A DNA stretch of 64,000 nucleotides, from NCBI RefSeq assembly GCF_900187115.1, contig NZ_LT906455.1, positions 310,001 through 374,000 on the forward strand. The letters run 5' to 3'. Shown here piece after piece: positions 46,809-57,091 of this stretch. The notes below the pieces were generated by a model. The model was not told the origin of the DNA. It worked only from the letters and a program-made list of their open reading frames with translations, and did not search any database. Numbering within the stretch: position 1 is the first letter of the stretch; every line of letters starts with the position of its first letter. The position numbers and the translations under genes are program-made. This stretch comes from Aliarcobacter butzleri (lineage in GTDB: Bacteria; Campylobacterota; Campylobacteria; Campylobacterales; Arcobacteraceae).

Positions 46809-47285
46809 CTAACTAATAATTTTAATTGCATCTGTTGGACAAGATTTTATACAAAGCCCACAAGCTGTACAATTTTGGTTTATCGTTGGTCTAAACATAG
46901 CTAAAAAATCTATTGCGTCATAAAAACATGGGTCTTTACATGAAAAACACATAGTTTGATGCCATGATAAACAAGATATTACATCGATTTCTATTTTAGC
47001 ATCAATATGTTTTTTATTTTCAATATTTAAAACATCATTTGGACAAGCTTTTGCACACTCGTCACAATATGTACAACCAGAAATTGAAAAATCAAGTTTT
47101 GGCGTAGAATCTTCTTGAATTATAATGATATTTTCTTCACAAACTTTACTGCATAATCCTTCGCAAGAAGTACAGTTTGAAAAAAAAACTTCTTCATCAT
47201 TAAAATATGGAGGTCTTATGATTTTTTCTTTATTCTCTTTTTCTTTATAAGCAAAAAGAGAACTAAGAAGTTCTCTTCTTTGCAT
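46809..47285 (-). CDS. napF: NapF ferredoxin-type protein
   Basis: This 158-residue cytoplasmic protein has several cysteine clusters for [4Fe-4S] centres: CTSCEGLCSKVC near 38-49, CTYCDECAKACP near 70-81, a CxxxxxxxCxxCxxxC group (residues 107-120) and CTACGLCIKSCP near 138-149. It starts with MQRRELLSSLF, similar to the NapF N-terminus. It overlaps the napB stop by one base. NapF probably helps mature or supply electrons to NapA. Confidence 0.9.
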   Translation of the reverse strand: MQRRELLSSLFAYKEKENKEKIIRPPYFNDEEVFFSNCTSCEGLCSKVCEENIIIIQEDSTPKLDFSISGCTYCDECAKACPNDVLNIENKKHIDAKIEIDVISCLSWHQTMCFSCKDPCFYDAIDFLAMFRPTINQNCTACGLCIKSCPTDAIKIIS

Positions 47286-47890
47286 TATTTAACACCTTCT
47301 GAAATTGTATCTATTAAATTTGATCTATCATTTAATCCACCACTTCTAAATTCTGGAGAGAAGTTGTTTTTTGGAACATTTGCACTATTTGATTGTGGTG
47401 CGTGGCACGCAGAACAATTAAATCTCGCATTTGATAAGTGGTCAAGAGGTTTTTTTACGCCTTTTAAATCACTTGAATTTTCAACAACTTTTCCTTCTCT
47501 TTCTAAATTCCCATTTGAATCAAGTTTTACTTCTTCTCTAAAACTTGTGAAGTGTGATTTAGGAATTGGTGTTGCTCCCATAGATTCAGCTACTAATGGA
47601 TCATGACAAGCTGTACATTGATTATTATTGATTTCAATAGGTAACATTCCTTCAACATCATGTGGGATCATTGGAGGTGCATTTTCAAATGCTCTTTTAA
47701 TTTTTGTACTTGTTCCTGCTGCATCTGTACCATATTTTGTTTCATCTGAAACTGTTTTTTCTTCAGATAACAAATTTGTATGTCTTAGTCCTAGCGTACT
47801 ATCTTTTATTTTGCTATCTGCTGCAAATGCACTACTTATAAAAAAAGATGCAATCGCAATAACTACTAGAGTTAATTTATGTAATTTCAT
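47285..47890 (-). CDS. napB: Dihaem cytochrome c subunit of periplasmic nitrate reductase
   Basis: NapB (201 aa) passes electrons to NapA in the periplasm. It has a cleavable signal (MKLHKLTLVVIAIASFF...SAFA) and two haem motifs, CTACH near residue 95 and CSACH near residue 159. The motif PPMIPHDVEGMLPI before the first haem is typical of NapB. It lies between napH and napF with near-zero spacing. Confidence 0.95.
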   Translation of the reverse strand: MKLHKLTLVVIAIASFFISSAFAADSKIKDSTLGLRHTNLLSEEKTVSDETKYGTDAAGTSTKIKRAFENAPPMIPHDVEGMLPIEINNNQCTACHDPLVAESMGATPIPKSHFTSFREEVKLDSNGNLEREGKVVENSSDLKGVKKPLDHLSNARFNCSACHAPQSNSANVPKNNFSPEFRSGGLNDRSNLIDTISEGVK

Positions 47891-47891
47891 T

Positions 47892-48698
47892 TTATATCTC
47901 CTTTTTTAAATTTTTTATTGAAAAATTAAGAGCTTCATCATCGCATACTTCTACACATCTTCCACAATTTGTACACTCTCCACTTAAAACAGGCATAGAA
48001 GTTTTTGTAACCATAAACAATACTTGATTTTCAGGACAAACTTCTTTACATTTCATACAAGCTGTACAATTTTGTGCATTATGATGAACTCTAATTAGAC
48101 TGAATTTTCCAATTAAACTATAAAATCCACCAAGTGGACAAATATGTCCACACCAACCATTTTTTAAGACAAACAAATCAAATAAAAATATAACAATCAT
48201 TGTTGCCCAACCAAAACCTAAACCAAAAATAATTCCTCTGTTGATCATTGAAACTGGTGAAATTAGTTCAAATGCTGTAATACCCATAAAAAAAGAGATT
48301 ACAAAACTAATACCAATCACAAAATATCTAATACTTCTTGATGCTGGTTGTTTTTTCTGAATTTGATTAAAACCCAATTTTCTTCGTAAAAAGTTTGCAC
48401 TATCTGTTATAATATTTACAGGACAAACCCAAGAACAAAATGCACGACCACCAATTAACATATAAAATATAGTAACAATTAAGGCTCCTAAAATAACATC
48501 AAAAGACAAAACCGCTCCTGCAAAAAGCATTTGTGCTACTGCATAAGGGTCAGATAATGGAATAGTTTTTAAAATTAAAGATGAACTTAAATTTCCCATC
48601 AAGATTTCAAGCCCATATATATTTGCTAATATAAATAAAGCCATTATTGAAATTTGAGTAAATCTTCTTGCAATTAGGAATTTATATTTTTTTATCAT
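47892..48698 (-). CDS. napH: NapH membrane iron-sulfur quinol dehydrogenase subunit
   Basis: NapH (268 aa) is an inner-membrane protein with about four helices. It has two CxxxCP motifs (CSWVCPVN, CGHICPLGG) and two C-terminal ferredoxin clusters (CTACMKCKEVCPE, CTNCGRCVEVCDDE). With NapG it oxidises menaquinol and feeds NapB, replacing NapC in these bacteria. It overlaps the napG stop in an ATGA. Confidence 0.94.
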   Translation of the reverse strand: MIKKYKFLIARRFTQISIMALFILANIYGLEILMGNLSSSLILKTIPLSDPYAVAQMLFAGAVLSFDVILGALIVTIFYMLIGGRAFCSWVCPVNIITDSANFLRRKLGFNQIQKKQPASRSIRYFVIGISFVISFFMGITAFELISPVSMINRGIIFGLGFGWATMIVIFLFDLFVLKNGWCGHICPLGGFYSLIGKFSLIRVHHNAQNCTACMKCKEVCPENQVLFMVTKTSMPVLSGECTNCGRCVEVCDDEALNFSIKNLKKEI

Positions 48699-49507
48699 TT
48701 TAATAAATCCTCCATTCCACTATTTAAAGAGTCAACCGCATCTTTTTTGTTTATATATGTTTTTGTTGTACCAATTTGTGCATTTTCAACTCGTTGTTCA
48801 TCTTTTTCATCCCAACCTTTTATATAGTGATCTCCCACTTCTCCTAAAGCTATATCTCTAGGAAGTACAAAGATTGCTGCTTTTTGTGTAACACAGGCTT
48901 TTTCACATAAACCACATCCTGTACAAATATCAGGATTTATAACTGGTTTTAAAAAAGCGTGTTTTCCTGTTCTTTCATTTTTTGTATATTCAATAGTGAT
49001 AGCTTTTCCTAAAAGCGGACAGGCTCTATAACAAGCATCACATTGTATTCCCCAAAATGCTATACATGAACTATCATCAATAACAGCAACACCCATTCTC
49101 GCTTTTGAAATATCAAGTTCTTTATTTTCATTTTGAACTGATTTAATATTCAAGGCATCTGTCGGACAAACAGGTACACAAGGAATATCAACACACATAT
49201 AACAAGGTGTTTTTCTTGGCTCAAAAAATGGTGTACCTAAAGGTTTATTATCTCCTGGTCGTGCAAGTTTTAAAGTATCAAAAGGACAGGCTTCTACACA
49301 CAATCCACATTTAATACAAGTTGCTAAAAAATCATCTTCATCTAAAGCAGCAGGAGGTCGCAAAATTAATGAAGTAGCTTTTACTTCATCTACATAAGCG
49401 CTCCATGTCAAACCACCAAGAATAGCAAGTCCAGCTGCTCTTGCAACTGTTAAAAAGAATTTTCTTCTATCTTGCTCTTGAATAGTTTTTTTTTGCTCTA
49501 TATTCAT
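48695..49507 (-). CDS. napG: NapG periplasmic iron-sulfur protein
   Basis: NapG (270 aa from the ATG at 49507) has a Tat-type signal (DRRKFFLTVARAAGLAILGG) and four [4Fe-4S] motifs: CIKCGLCVEACP, CYMCVDIPCVPVCP, CDACYRACP and CTGCGLCEKACV. It works with NapH in quinol oxidation. AAAGGT lies upstream of 49507; a longer in-frame reading from 49528 would overlap the napA stop and add seven residues. Confidence 0.94.
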   Translation of the reverse strand: MNIEQKKTIQEQDRRKFFLTVARAAGLAILGGLTWSAYVDEVKATSLILRPPAALDEDDFLATCIKCGLCVEACPFDTLKLARPGDNKPLGTPFFEPRKTPCYMCVDIPCVPVCPTDALNIKSVQNENKELDISKARMGVAVIDDSSCIAFWGIQCDACYRACPLLGKAITIEYTKNERTGKHAFLKPVINPDICTGCGLCEKACVTQKAAIFVLPRDIALGEVGDHYIKGWDEKDEQRVENAQIGTTKTYINKKDAVDSLNSGMEDLLK

Positions 49508-49524
49508 TTTGTGACCTTTTATTA

Positions 49525-52335
49525 TCAAGCTGAATAAATTTTAACTGCACATTTTTTGAAATCTGTTTGTCCTGATTGTGGACAAGTTGCATCTAAACAA
49601 ACTTTATTAATAAATACTTTTTCATCAAACCAAGGTACAAAAACTAATCCTCTTGAAGGTCTATTTCTTCCTCTTGTTTCAACTCTAGCTTTTACTTTTC
49701 CACGTCTGCTTTCTACCCAACAAAGAGAACCTTGTTTTACACCATATTGCGTTGCATCATCTGGATGCATATAACAAAGTGCTTCTGGAACCGCTCTATA
49801 AAGTTCTGGAACTCTCATCGTCATAGTTCCACTATGCCAATGTTCTAAAACTCTTCCTGTACAAAGCCAAACTGGGAATTCTTTGCTCGGAACTTCTGGT
49901 GGATCCATATAAGGACGTGCGAAAATTTTCGCTTTATTTTTCAAAGATTTTTTTGTTTGATCTTTAATTCCAGTTAAATCACCTTGCGCTAACTCTTTTG
50001 CTAAAGTTCCATAGAATGCAAAATCACTATCTGGACTTGCTTTTTTTGCATAAGGGTCATATTTTGTATTAAATCTCCAAGAAGTCTCTTTTCCATCAAC
50101 AACTGGCCATTTTAATCCTCTTACTTTATGGTAAGTGTCAAAATCTGCTAAATCGTGTCCATGTCCTCTACCGAAGTCTGCATACTCTTCAAATAGATAT
50201 TTTTGGATAAAGAATCCATATCCTTTCCAAGGTTTTCCATCACTTCCTAAAACATTTCTATTATCTCCAAATGCTTCAGTATTATCAAATCCTGTTTGTA
50301 TTGGATCTTTTTGATCAGCTTTATAAGATTTTGCTTTTTCATTTGCAAATAAAATCTCATACATAGTACTATTTTCATTATATCCCATAGCACGAGCAGC
50401 TTCAATTACATTTGGAAGTTTTGTTTCACCTTTTGTACTTGCAAGTACTTGTTCTCCCCATAAATCTTTTACAGTAAATCTTTTAGATAGCTCTACCCAT
50501 TGCCAAGTATCACTCATAGCATCTCCAACTGGAACTACTTGTTGTCTCCAAAGTTGAGTTCTTCTTTCTGCATTTCCATATCCACCCCATTTTTCATAAA
50601 TCATTGCAGATGGTAAAATTAAATCTGAAACTTTTGCAGAAATTCCAGGATATGCATCACTTGTTACAATGAAGTTGTCCATTTCTCTTGCTGCTTTTAC
50701 CCAGTGTGTTGCACTTGCAGTATCTTGGTATGGATTACAAACATTTACCCAAGCAAATTTGATATTTCCGTCTTCAATATCTCTATGAATTTTCATAATA
50801 TGTTGATGACCTTTTGGATTCAATGTGTCTTTTGGAATTTTCCAATTATTCTCAGTTATTTCTCTATGTTTTGGATTTTCAACCATCATATCTGCTGGAA
50901 GTCTGTGCGTAAATGTTCCAACTTCTCTTGCTGTTCCACAAGCACTTGGTTGTCCTGTAAGTGAGAATGCACCACTTCCTGGTTTTGCTTGTTTATTTAA
51001 TAAAAAATGAACATTGTATGATAAAGTATTTACCCAAGTTCCTCTTGTATGTTGATTCATTCCCATTGTCCAGAAAGATACAACTTTTCTATCTTTTTCT
51101 ATATACCAATCTGCTAATTGTTGTAATTTTTTCTTAAACTCTTCGATATCTTCATCTGGATTTCCTTTAGAAATTTTTGCAACATAATTTAAAGTATAAG
51201 GTTCTAAGAATTTTTTGTACTCTTCAAAACTTATTTCCCAGTGAGCAAGACCAGCATTTTTATTTACAATTTTATCACCAGCTTTATATCCATAAGGAGC
51301 AAGTGCAGGAGCTTCAGCTTCAGATACAATTTTTTCCATCTCTTTTGAAATAGTTTCCATTTCAGCTTTAGAGTATTTTCCATCTTTTATTGATTTTTCA
51401 TCTGATTTTCTCATCCCATAACCAATATTAATAGGACTTGCTGCAAATACTATATGCTCTTTTACGAAATCCCAATCAATTGCTTCTGGACGATTATAAA
51501 CTATCTCTCTTGCAATATAATTCCATAAAGCTAAATCTGTATTTGGAGTGAAAATAATTTCAATATCAGCTAAATCAGAAGTTCTATGTCTATAAGTTGA
51601 AATATTTATAACTTTTACTCTATCAGGATTACTTAGTTTTCTATCTGTTACTCTTGACCATAAAATTGGGTGCATTTCTGCCATATTTGAACCCCAAGTT
51701 ACAATAGTATCAGTAAGTTCAATATCATCATAACAACCACTTGGTTCATCTATTCCAAATGTTTGATAAAAACCAACAACAGCTGATGCCATACAATGTC
51801 TTGCATTTGGATCAATTGCATTTGATCTAAATCCTGCTTTCATCATTTTTAATGCAGCATAACCTTCCATAATTGTATGTTGTCCTGAAGCAAATACAGC
51901 AACTCCTTCTGGACCTTTTTCTTTTAATGCAATTCTGATATGTTTTTCCATTTCATCAAAAGCTCTTTTCCATGATACTGGAGCAAAATCACCTTTTTTA
52001 TCAAATTCACCTTTTGAGTTAACTCTTAACAAAGGTTGTTTAAGTCTATCTGCACCATACATTATTTTTGCATTAAAGTAACCTTTAATACAATTAAGAC
52101 CTCTATTAACTGGAGCTGCTGGATCTCCTTTTACTGCAACAATTTTTCCTTCTTTTGTTGCAAGCATAATTCCACAACCTGTTCCACAAAACCTACATGC
52201 TGCTTTATCCCAACGCCAACCGCCTTCTGCAACATCAGCTTGTGCTTGTAAATCAGCTGGTATTGCCATACCAACAGCCGCAGCGGCACTTGCTGCAGCT
52301 GAACTTTTAAGAAAATCTCTTCTTGAAAGTGACAT
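49525..52335 (-). CDS. napA: Periplasmic nitrate reductase catalytic subunit
   Basis: NapA reduces nitrate to nitrite with a bis-MGD molybdenum cofactor. From the ATG at 52335 it has 936 residues, a Tat signal (SLSRRDFLK at 2-10) and the [4Fe-4S] ligands C47, C50, C54 and C82. The molybdenum-ligand cysteine is in [10 protein letters not shown] (about C181). The start at 52335 has GGAG 5 bases upstream; the reading to 52413 would overlap the promoter box and is rejected. It is the first gene of napAGHBFLD. Confidence 0.97.
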   Translation of the reverse strand: MSLSRRDFLKSSAAASAAAAVGMAIPADLQAQADVAEGGWRWDKAACRFCGTGCGIMLATKEGKIVAVKGDPAAPVNRGLNCIKGYFNAKIMYGADRLKQPLLRVNSKGEFDKKGDFAPVSWKRAFDEMEKHIRIALKEKGPEGVAVFASGQHTIMEGYAALKMMKAGFRSNAIDPNARHCMASAVVGFYQTFGIDEPSGCYDDIELTDTIVTWGSNMAEMHPILWSRVTDRKLSNPDRVKVINISTYRHRTSDLADIEIIFTPNTDLALWNYIAREIVYNRPEAIDWDFVKEHIVFAASPINIGYGMRKSDEKSIKDGKYSKAEMETISKEMEKIVSEAEAPALAPYGYKAGDKIVNKNAGLAHWEISFEEYKKFLEPYTLNYVAKISKGNPDEDIEEFKKKLQQLADWYIEKDRKVVSFWTMGMNQHTRGTWVNTLSYNVHFLLNKQAKPGSGAFSLTGQPSACGTAREVGTFTHRLPADMMVENPKHREITENNWKIPKDTLNPKGHQHIMKIHRDIEDGNIKFAWVNVCNPYQDTASATHWVKAAREMDNFIVTSDAYPGISAKVSDLILPSAMIYEKWGGYGNAERRTQLWRQQVVPVGDAMSDTWQWVELSKRFTVKDLWGEQVLASTKGETKLPNVIEAARAMGYNENSTMYEILFANEKAKSYKADQKDPIQTGFDNTEAFGDNRNVLGSDGKPWKGYGFFIQKYLFEEYADFGRGHGHDLADFDTYHKVRGLKWPVVDGKETSWRFNTKYDPYAKKASPDSDFAFYGTLAKELAQGDLTGIKDQTKKSLKNKAKIFARPYMDPPEVPSKEFPVWLCTGRVLEHWHSGTMTMRVPELYRAVPEALCYMHPDDATQYGVKQGSLCWVESRRGKVKARVETRGRNRPSRGLVFVPWFDEKVFINKVCLDATCPQSGQTDFKKCAVKIYSA

Positions 52336-52399
52336 CATTTCTCCTTTATGAAATATAATTCTTAACATTGAATTGTAACTATAAAAAAGATGTAAAATA

Positions 52400-52413
52400 T
52401 TGATGTATGTCAA
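52400..52413. promoter_or_regulatory. CRP/FNR-family binding site upstream of napA
   Basis: TTGAT-GTAT-GTCAA has the FNR-like half-site pattern and is centred 71 bases before the napA start codon. A TATAGT hexamer lies about 16 bases past its napA-proximal edge. The box upstream of nrfH at 42843 is near identical in half-sites and in distance, suggesting shared control. Confidence 0.62.
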
Positions 52414-52533
52414 GTAGCTTAAGTTTTAATTAAGATAAAAAATATCCTATTTTAACTCTAAGCTCTTAAACTCAGTAAGATGAATAAAATTTTGTTATTT
52501 TTTAAAATTTTAAAATTTTAGTTATAATTTTAC

Positions 52534-52583
52534 TTACATAATAATTACATAACTTTCAAATATAATTATTTTGATATCAAAAT
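52534..52583 (+). promoter_or_regulatory. dctP promoter with tandem repeat and palindrome
   Basis: TTACATAA occurs at 52534-52541 and 52545-52552, 11 bases apart, in the -35 region of a TATAAT -10 (52561-52566). One-turn direct repeats over the -35 are the usual target of OmpR-type regulators, and such a regulator is encoded at 57092. ATTTTGATATCAAAAT (52568-52583) is a perfect palindrome around the predicted transcription start. Confidence 0.5.
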
Positions 52584-52601
52584 TTTAAGGAGAGTATAGA
52601 T

Positions 52602-53594
52602 ATGAAAAAAGTAGTTTTAGGAACAATTGCAGCTGCAATGTTAGCAACATCAGGATTGGCTGCTGATTATGTAATGAAAATTAGCCACGTTGTAAGTGCT
52701 AGTACACCAAAAGGTATGGCTGCTGATTATTTAGAAAAAAGAATTGAAGAGTTAACAAAAGGAAAAATTGATGTTCAAGTATTTCCAAACTCACAATTAT
52801 ATGGTGATGGTGATGAAATGAAAGCTTTGGCTATGAACAATGTTCAAGTAATTATGCCAAGTTTATCAAAATTCCCATCAATTGTACCTCAAATTCAACT
52901 TTTTGACTTACCGTTTCTTTTTAGAGATAAAGAACACTTATATAAAGTTATGGATGGAGAAGTTGGAGCAAAACTTAAATCTTATGTAGATGCAAAAAAA
53001 CAGATGATTGCATTTGATTATTGGGATGCTGGATTTAAACACTTTTCAAGTTCTAAACAACCTATTATTAATCCAGAAGATGCAAAAGGTTTAAAATTTA
53101 GAATTCAAAGTTCAAAAGTGTTAGAAGCACAATTTAAAGCTGTTGGTGGAAACCCACAAATTTTACCATTCTCTGAAGTTTATTCAGCACTTCAACAAGG
53201 TGTTGTTGATGCAACAGAAAATCCACTATCAAACTTCTATACAAAAAAATTTAATGAAGTTCAATCTAGTCTTACTTTAAGTAGTCATGGTTATTTAGGT
53301 TATTTAGTTGTTATGAATCAACAATTTTGGGAAAAATTACCAAAAGATTTACAAGAAAAAGTTGCAATTGCTATGAAAGAAGCAACAGAGTTAGAAAGAA
53401 AAGAGACTGCAATTGAAGATGTAAAAATTATGGAAGCTTTAAAAAAATACTCTGCTGATACAAAAAAACTTGAAATTTATCAATTAACAGATGAACAAGT
53501 AGCAAAATGGAGAAAAGTTATGGAAGCTATCTATCCACAGTTTTATGATGTAATCGGTGAAGATTTAATCAAAAAAGCTATTGAAACAAAATAA
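52602..53594 (+). CDS. dctP: TRAP transporter substrate-binding protein DctP
   Basis: DctP (330 aa) captures C4-dicarboxylates or related acids in the periplasm. It has a signal peptide (MKKVVLGTIAAAMLATSGLAA) and DctP-family segments: VFPNSQLYGDGDEMKAL near residue 60, then KGLKFRIQSSKVLEAQFKA with the substrate-binding arginine, and GVVDATENPLSNFY. AAGGAGAG precedes the ATG. It is the first gene of dctPQM. Confidence 0.92.
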   Translation: MKKVVLGTIAAAMLATSGLAADYVMKISHVVSASTPKGMAADYLEKRIEELTKGKIDVQVFPNSQLYGDGDEMKALAMNNVQVIMPSLSKFPSIVPQIQLFDLPFLFRDKEHLYKVMDGEVGAKLKSYVDAKKQMIAFDYWDAGFKHFSSSKQPIINPEDAKGLKFRIQSSKVLEAQFKAVGGNPQILPFSEVYSALQQGVVDATENPLSNFYTKKFNEVQSSLTLSSHGYLGYLVVMNQQFWEKLPKDLQEKVAIAMKEATELERKETAIEDVKIMEALKKYSADTKKLEIYQLTDEQVAKWRKVMEAIYPQFYDVIGEDLIKKAIETK

Positions 53595-53607
53595 GTAAAG
53601 TAGAAAT

Positions 53608-54153
53608 ATGAAAAAACTTTTTAGTATTTTGGATATTATAGTCGGAACAATAAATCAAACAATAGCCGTTTATGGAATGATATTGGGTGTTTTGTTAGCA
53701 TTTATTAATGTGGTTCTAAGATATATTTTTGATATGAGTCTTCCTTGGGCCGCAGAACTTACTAATTATCTTTTCATTTGGGCAGCTCTTTTTGGTGCTG
53801 CTTATGGATTTAAACAAGGTGCGCACATCTCTATTACATTGTTAATAGAGAAGTGCTCTCCTGCTGTTATGAAAGGATTTTTGATTTTTGCAAGTTTATT
53901 ATCTATTGCGTATTTGCTTTTAATCTCATACTTTGGGTATGAGCTTGTATTGTTCCTTATGGATTTCGGTGAAATAAATGTAGATTTACAAGTTCCTATG
54001 TGGATACCACAATTAGTTATACCGATTGCATTTTTACTTGCAGCGTATAGAGTTTTTGAAAAACTTATTGAACTTTATAGAACTGATGCTGATAAAATTA
54101 AACTATTTAGTGAGCATGAAGCCATTTTAGAAGAAATTAAAGGAGAAAAATAG
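53608..54153 (+). CDS. dctQ: TRAP transporter small membrane subunit DctQ
   Basis: This 181-residue protein has four membrane helices and the DctQ pattern WAAELTNYLFIWAALFGAAYG with GAHISITLL. It binds DctM in the inner membrane and couples dicarboxylate uptake to sodium. It lies 13 bases after dctP and 2 bases before dctM. Confidence 0.9.
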   Translation: MKKLFSILDIIVGTINQTIAVYGMILGVLLAFINVVLRYIFDMSLPWAAELTNYLFIWAALFGAAYGFKQGAHISITLLIEKCSPAVMKGFLIFASLLSIAYLLLISYFGYELVLFLMDFGEINVDLQVPMWIPQLVIPIAFLLAAYRVFEKLIELYRTDADKIKLFSEHEAILEEIKGEK

Positions 54154-54155
54154 TT

Positions 54156-55436
54156 ATGGTTATAGCTACACTTTTTATTTTACTTTTTGGCTTAATGCTA
54201 ATAGGAGTTCCTGTTGCAGTAGCACTTGGGGCTAGTACATTAGTTTCAGCATTTTTATTCACAAATTTAGATTTAATGGGAACAGCTTCTCATATTTTTG
54301 ATGGATTAAATAAGTATACTCTTATGGCAATTCCTATGTTTGTTTTAGCAGGTTCACTACTATCAAAAGGAAGTGCCGCAACTAGAATTATTAATTTTGC
54401 AAAAAGTTTAGTTGGACATTTACCAGGTGGTTTACCAATTGCAGCTATTTTAGCATCAATTATATTTGCAGCTATTAGTGGAAGTTCTCCTGCAACAGTT
54501 GCTGCTATTGGTTCTGTTATGTATGGAGCTATCAAACAAGCTGGATATAATGAGCAATTTGCTATTGGAACAATCACAACTTCTGGAACTTTAGGTATCT
54601 TAATTCCACCTTCAGTTGTATTTATCGTGTATGGTGTAAGTGCTGATGAGTCTATTGGAAAACTATTCATGGCAGGAGTAATTCCTGGTCTTATGATAGG
54701 TGGAATGATGATGATAGCGACATATATTCTAGCTAGAAAAAATGGTTTTAAAGCTGGAAAAATGGCTAGTCTTAAAGAAATAGTTATTGCTTTTAAAGAA
54801 TCATTTTGGGCATTATTAATTATTTTTGTTGTTATTGGTGGAATCTATGGTGGAATATTTACACCAACTGAAGCTGGTGCTGTAAGTGTTATGTATGCAT
54901 TTTTTATCTCTTTCTTTGTATATAAAGATATAAAAATGAAAGATTTACATAAAATTGCATTAGATTCAGCACAAACAAGTTCTATGATTTTCTTTATCAT
55001 TGCAAATGCTATGATTTTTGCACACTTTTTAACAGATGAGCAAATTCCTCAACAAATTACTCAAATGATAATAGAAGCAGATGTAAGTCCTTTAATGTTC
55101 TTGCTTATTGTAAATATTTTACTTTTAGTAATGGGACAATTTATGGAACCTAGTTCTGTTGTAATGATAACAGTTCCTTTATTGCTTCCAATTGGGATTG
55201 CTTTAGGAATTGATCCTATTCATCTTGGTGTTATCATGGTTGTAAATATGGAAATAGGTATGCTTACTCCACCTGTCGGATTAAATTTATTCGTCGCAAG
55301 TGGAATAACAGGATTGAGTATGGGACAAGTTATAAAAGCTTCATTACCAATGACAGTAGTTTTATTAATTGGATTAATGTTGATAACTTATATTCCAGCA
55401 ATTTCTCTTTGGCTTCCAAATTTAATGTTTGGATAA
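54156..55436 (+). CDS. dctM: TRAP transporter large membrane subunit DctM
   Basis: This 426-residue protein has about 12 helices and conserved DctM segments: GVPVAVALGAS, SGSSPATVAAIGS, TTSGTLGILIPPSV and GGIYGGIFTPTEAGAV. It is the sodium-coupled transport channel of the TRAP system. It follows dctQ by 2 bases and is closed by a hairpin at 55438. Confidence 0.94.
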   Translation: MVIATLFILLFGLMLIGVPVAVALGASTLVSAFLFTNLDLMGTASHIFDGLNKYTLMAIPMFVLAGSLLSKGSAATRIINFAKSLVGHLPGGLPIAAILASIIFAAISGSSPATVAAIGSVMYGAIKQAGYNEQFAIGTITTSGTLGILIPPSVVFIVYGVSADESIGKLFMAGVIPGLMIGGMMMIATYILARKNGFKAGKMASLKEIVIAFKESFWALLIIFVVIGGIYGGIFTPTEAGAVSVMYAFFISFFVYKDIKMKDLHKIALDSAQTSSMIFFIIANAMIFAHFLTDEQIPQQITQMIIEADVSPLMFLLIVNILLLVMGQFMEPSSVVMITVPLLLPIGIALGIDPIHLGVIMVVNMEIGMLTPPVGLNLFVASGITGLSMGQVIKASLPMTVVLLIGLMLITYIPAISLWLPNLMFG

Positions 55437-55437
55437 G

Positions 55438-55462
55438 AAAGTAAGGGTTTATCTCTTACTTT
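55438..55462. terminator. Terminator after dctM
   Basis: AAAGTAAG (55438-55445) pairs with CTTACTTT (55455-55462), followed by TT and an A-rich stretch. It lies between the convergent ends of dctM and the sensor kinase gene. Confidence 0.6.
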
Positions 55463-57025
55463 TTAAAAACTGCTTTTAGGAATATGAATAGAGAATTTAG
55501 CTCCTTTATTCGTATTTTCTACTTTTAGATTTCCTTTCATATTTTTTTCAACTATTATTTTTGACATATAAAGACCTATTCCTGTTCCATTACTATTCTC
55601 TTTTGTAGTAAAATATGGTTCAAATATTTTACTTTTTGGTTCAACAAATACTCCTCCACCATTATCTTCTATATTTAAAATTACATAATTTGTATCTTCA
55701 TTTGCTGTTAGTTTTATTAGAGGATTTTTTATCTCTTTATCAATTAAAACATCTTTTGCATTATTTAAAATATTTAGAACAACTTGTTTATACTCATTTA
55801 AATAAGAGATTATTTTAAGATCTTTATCTATATTTATTTCTATTTTTATGTTGTAGTTATCTAAAGTACTTGAAATAATATTAATTACTAATTGAACTTC
55901 TTTTAATAAATTAAACTCTTCTTTCTCTTTTTTAGGTATAAAAAAATTTCTAAAGTCATCTATTGTATGAGACATAAATTCTAAAACTCTATCTGCTTCT
56001 TGTGATTTTTTTTCCATAGTTTCTTTATCAAGAGCATTTATACTATATTTAAATTTTATGAACATTAATATAGAAGATAGTTCACTTAGTGGTTGTCTCC
56101 ACTGATGTGCTATGTTTGAAATCATCTCTCCTAAAGCTATAAATTTTGATTTTTGAACTAAAAGTTGTTCTTTTTCTCTATTTTTTTCAATTTCTTCTTT
56201 TACTTTTTCTTCTAAAAATTGATTTAATTCTTCTAATTCTTTTGCATTTGCTTTTACTTTTTTTTCATAATTCATTAAAGTTAAATCAATTTTTTGTGAA
56301 ATTGCTATTGAAATTAAAATTGCAATCGATAAAAACATCAAAAATAGTATTATGTTTTGAGCAACTTGATTTTTTACTTTTTTTTGTAAATCTTGTCTTT
56401 TTATCTCTATTTCATTTTCAATATCATCGGTATATATTCCAGCAGAAATTATCCAATTCCATTTTTCATAATATTTGAAATATGAGAGTTTGTGCTTTGA
56501 TTCATTAGAATCAGGTTTTTTATAAGCATATTGTGTATATGATTCACCAGTTTCTCTTATATCTTTTAAAAACTCTTCTCTAAACTTTTTCCCATCAGCA
56601 TCTTTATAATTAGTTGATATTAATTGTCCAACTAAATCTGGTCTATTCGGATTTACAACAAGTATTGCAAAATTATCACCACCTTGCATATTTTTAACTT
56701 CATAAACAAAAAAATAGTTGCTTTTATTTTCTTCAAAAGTTACATTATTTAATAGTTTTATTGCTTCAGCTTTTTCTTGTTCGTCAGTTAAATTTGATTT
56801 GTTAGTGTTGTAATTTAATATATCAAATATTGTATTTATCTCTTTTTTTAGAGTTATTCTTTTATTTAAATAATATTCTTCAACAAATTTATTCATTTCT
56901 ATTTCAAAATCATCATAAGTATTATTTACATAAAAATAAGATATTGCAAATATCATTGAAGACATTATTACAATAAAGGTAAATATTATACTTTTTGATA
57001 AATTATTTTCCATTGATAAATTCAA
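55463..57025 (-). CDS. Cache-domain sensor histidine kinase (DctS-like role)
   Basis: This 520-residue membrane kinase has two membrane segments (about residues 12-33 and 220-242). They flank a periplasmic sCache_2-like domain (NYFFVYEVKN; FAILVVNPNRPDLVG; KWNWIISAGIY). A coiled linker leads to the H-box SNIAHQWRQPLSELSSILM, N-box NILNNAKDVL and G-boxes DNGGGV and GTGIGLYMSK. The TTG at 57025 has AAGGG 6 bases upstream and is the best-supported start; the ATG at 57013 has none. It diverges from the response regulator and is next to dctPQM, so it probably senses dicarboxylates. Confidence 0.86.
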   Translation of the reverse strand: MNLSMENNLSKSIIFTFIVIMSSMIFAISYFYVNNTYDDFEIEMNKFVEEYYLNKRITLKKEINTIFDILNYNTNKSNLTDEQEKAEAIKLLNNVTFEENKSNYFFVYEVKNMQGGDNFAILVVNPNRPDLVGQLISTNYKDADGKKFREEFLKDIRETGESYTQYAYKKPDSNESKHKLSYFKYYEKWNWIISAGIYTDDIENEIEIKRQDLQKKVKNQVAQNIILFLMFLSIAILISIAISQKIDLTLMNYEKKVKANAKELEELNQFLEEKVKEEIEKNREKEQLLVQKSKFIALGEMISNIAHQWRQPLSELSSILMFIKFKYSINALDKETMEKKSQEADRVLEFMSHTIDDFRNFFIPKKEKEEFNLLKEVQLVINIISSTLDNYNIKIEINIDKDLKIISYLNEYKQVVLNILNNAKDVLIDKEIKNPLIKLTANEDTNYVILNIEDNGGGVFVEPKSKIFEPYFTTKENSNGTGIGLYMSKIIVEKNMKGNLKVENTNKGAKFSIHIPKSSF

Positions 57026-57091
57026 AATAAACCCTTAATTAGCATTATTTTGTTATCATAACATATGTTTTCTAATAAGGATTTTTATAAT

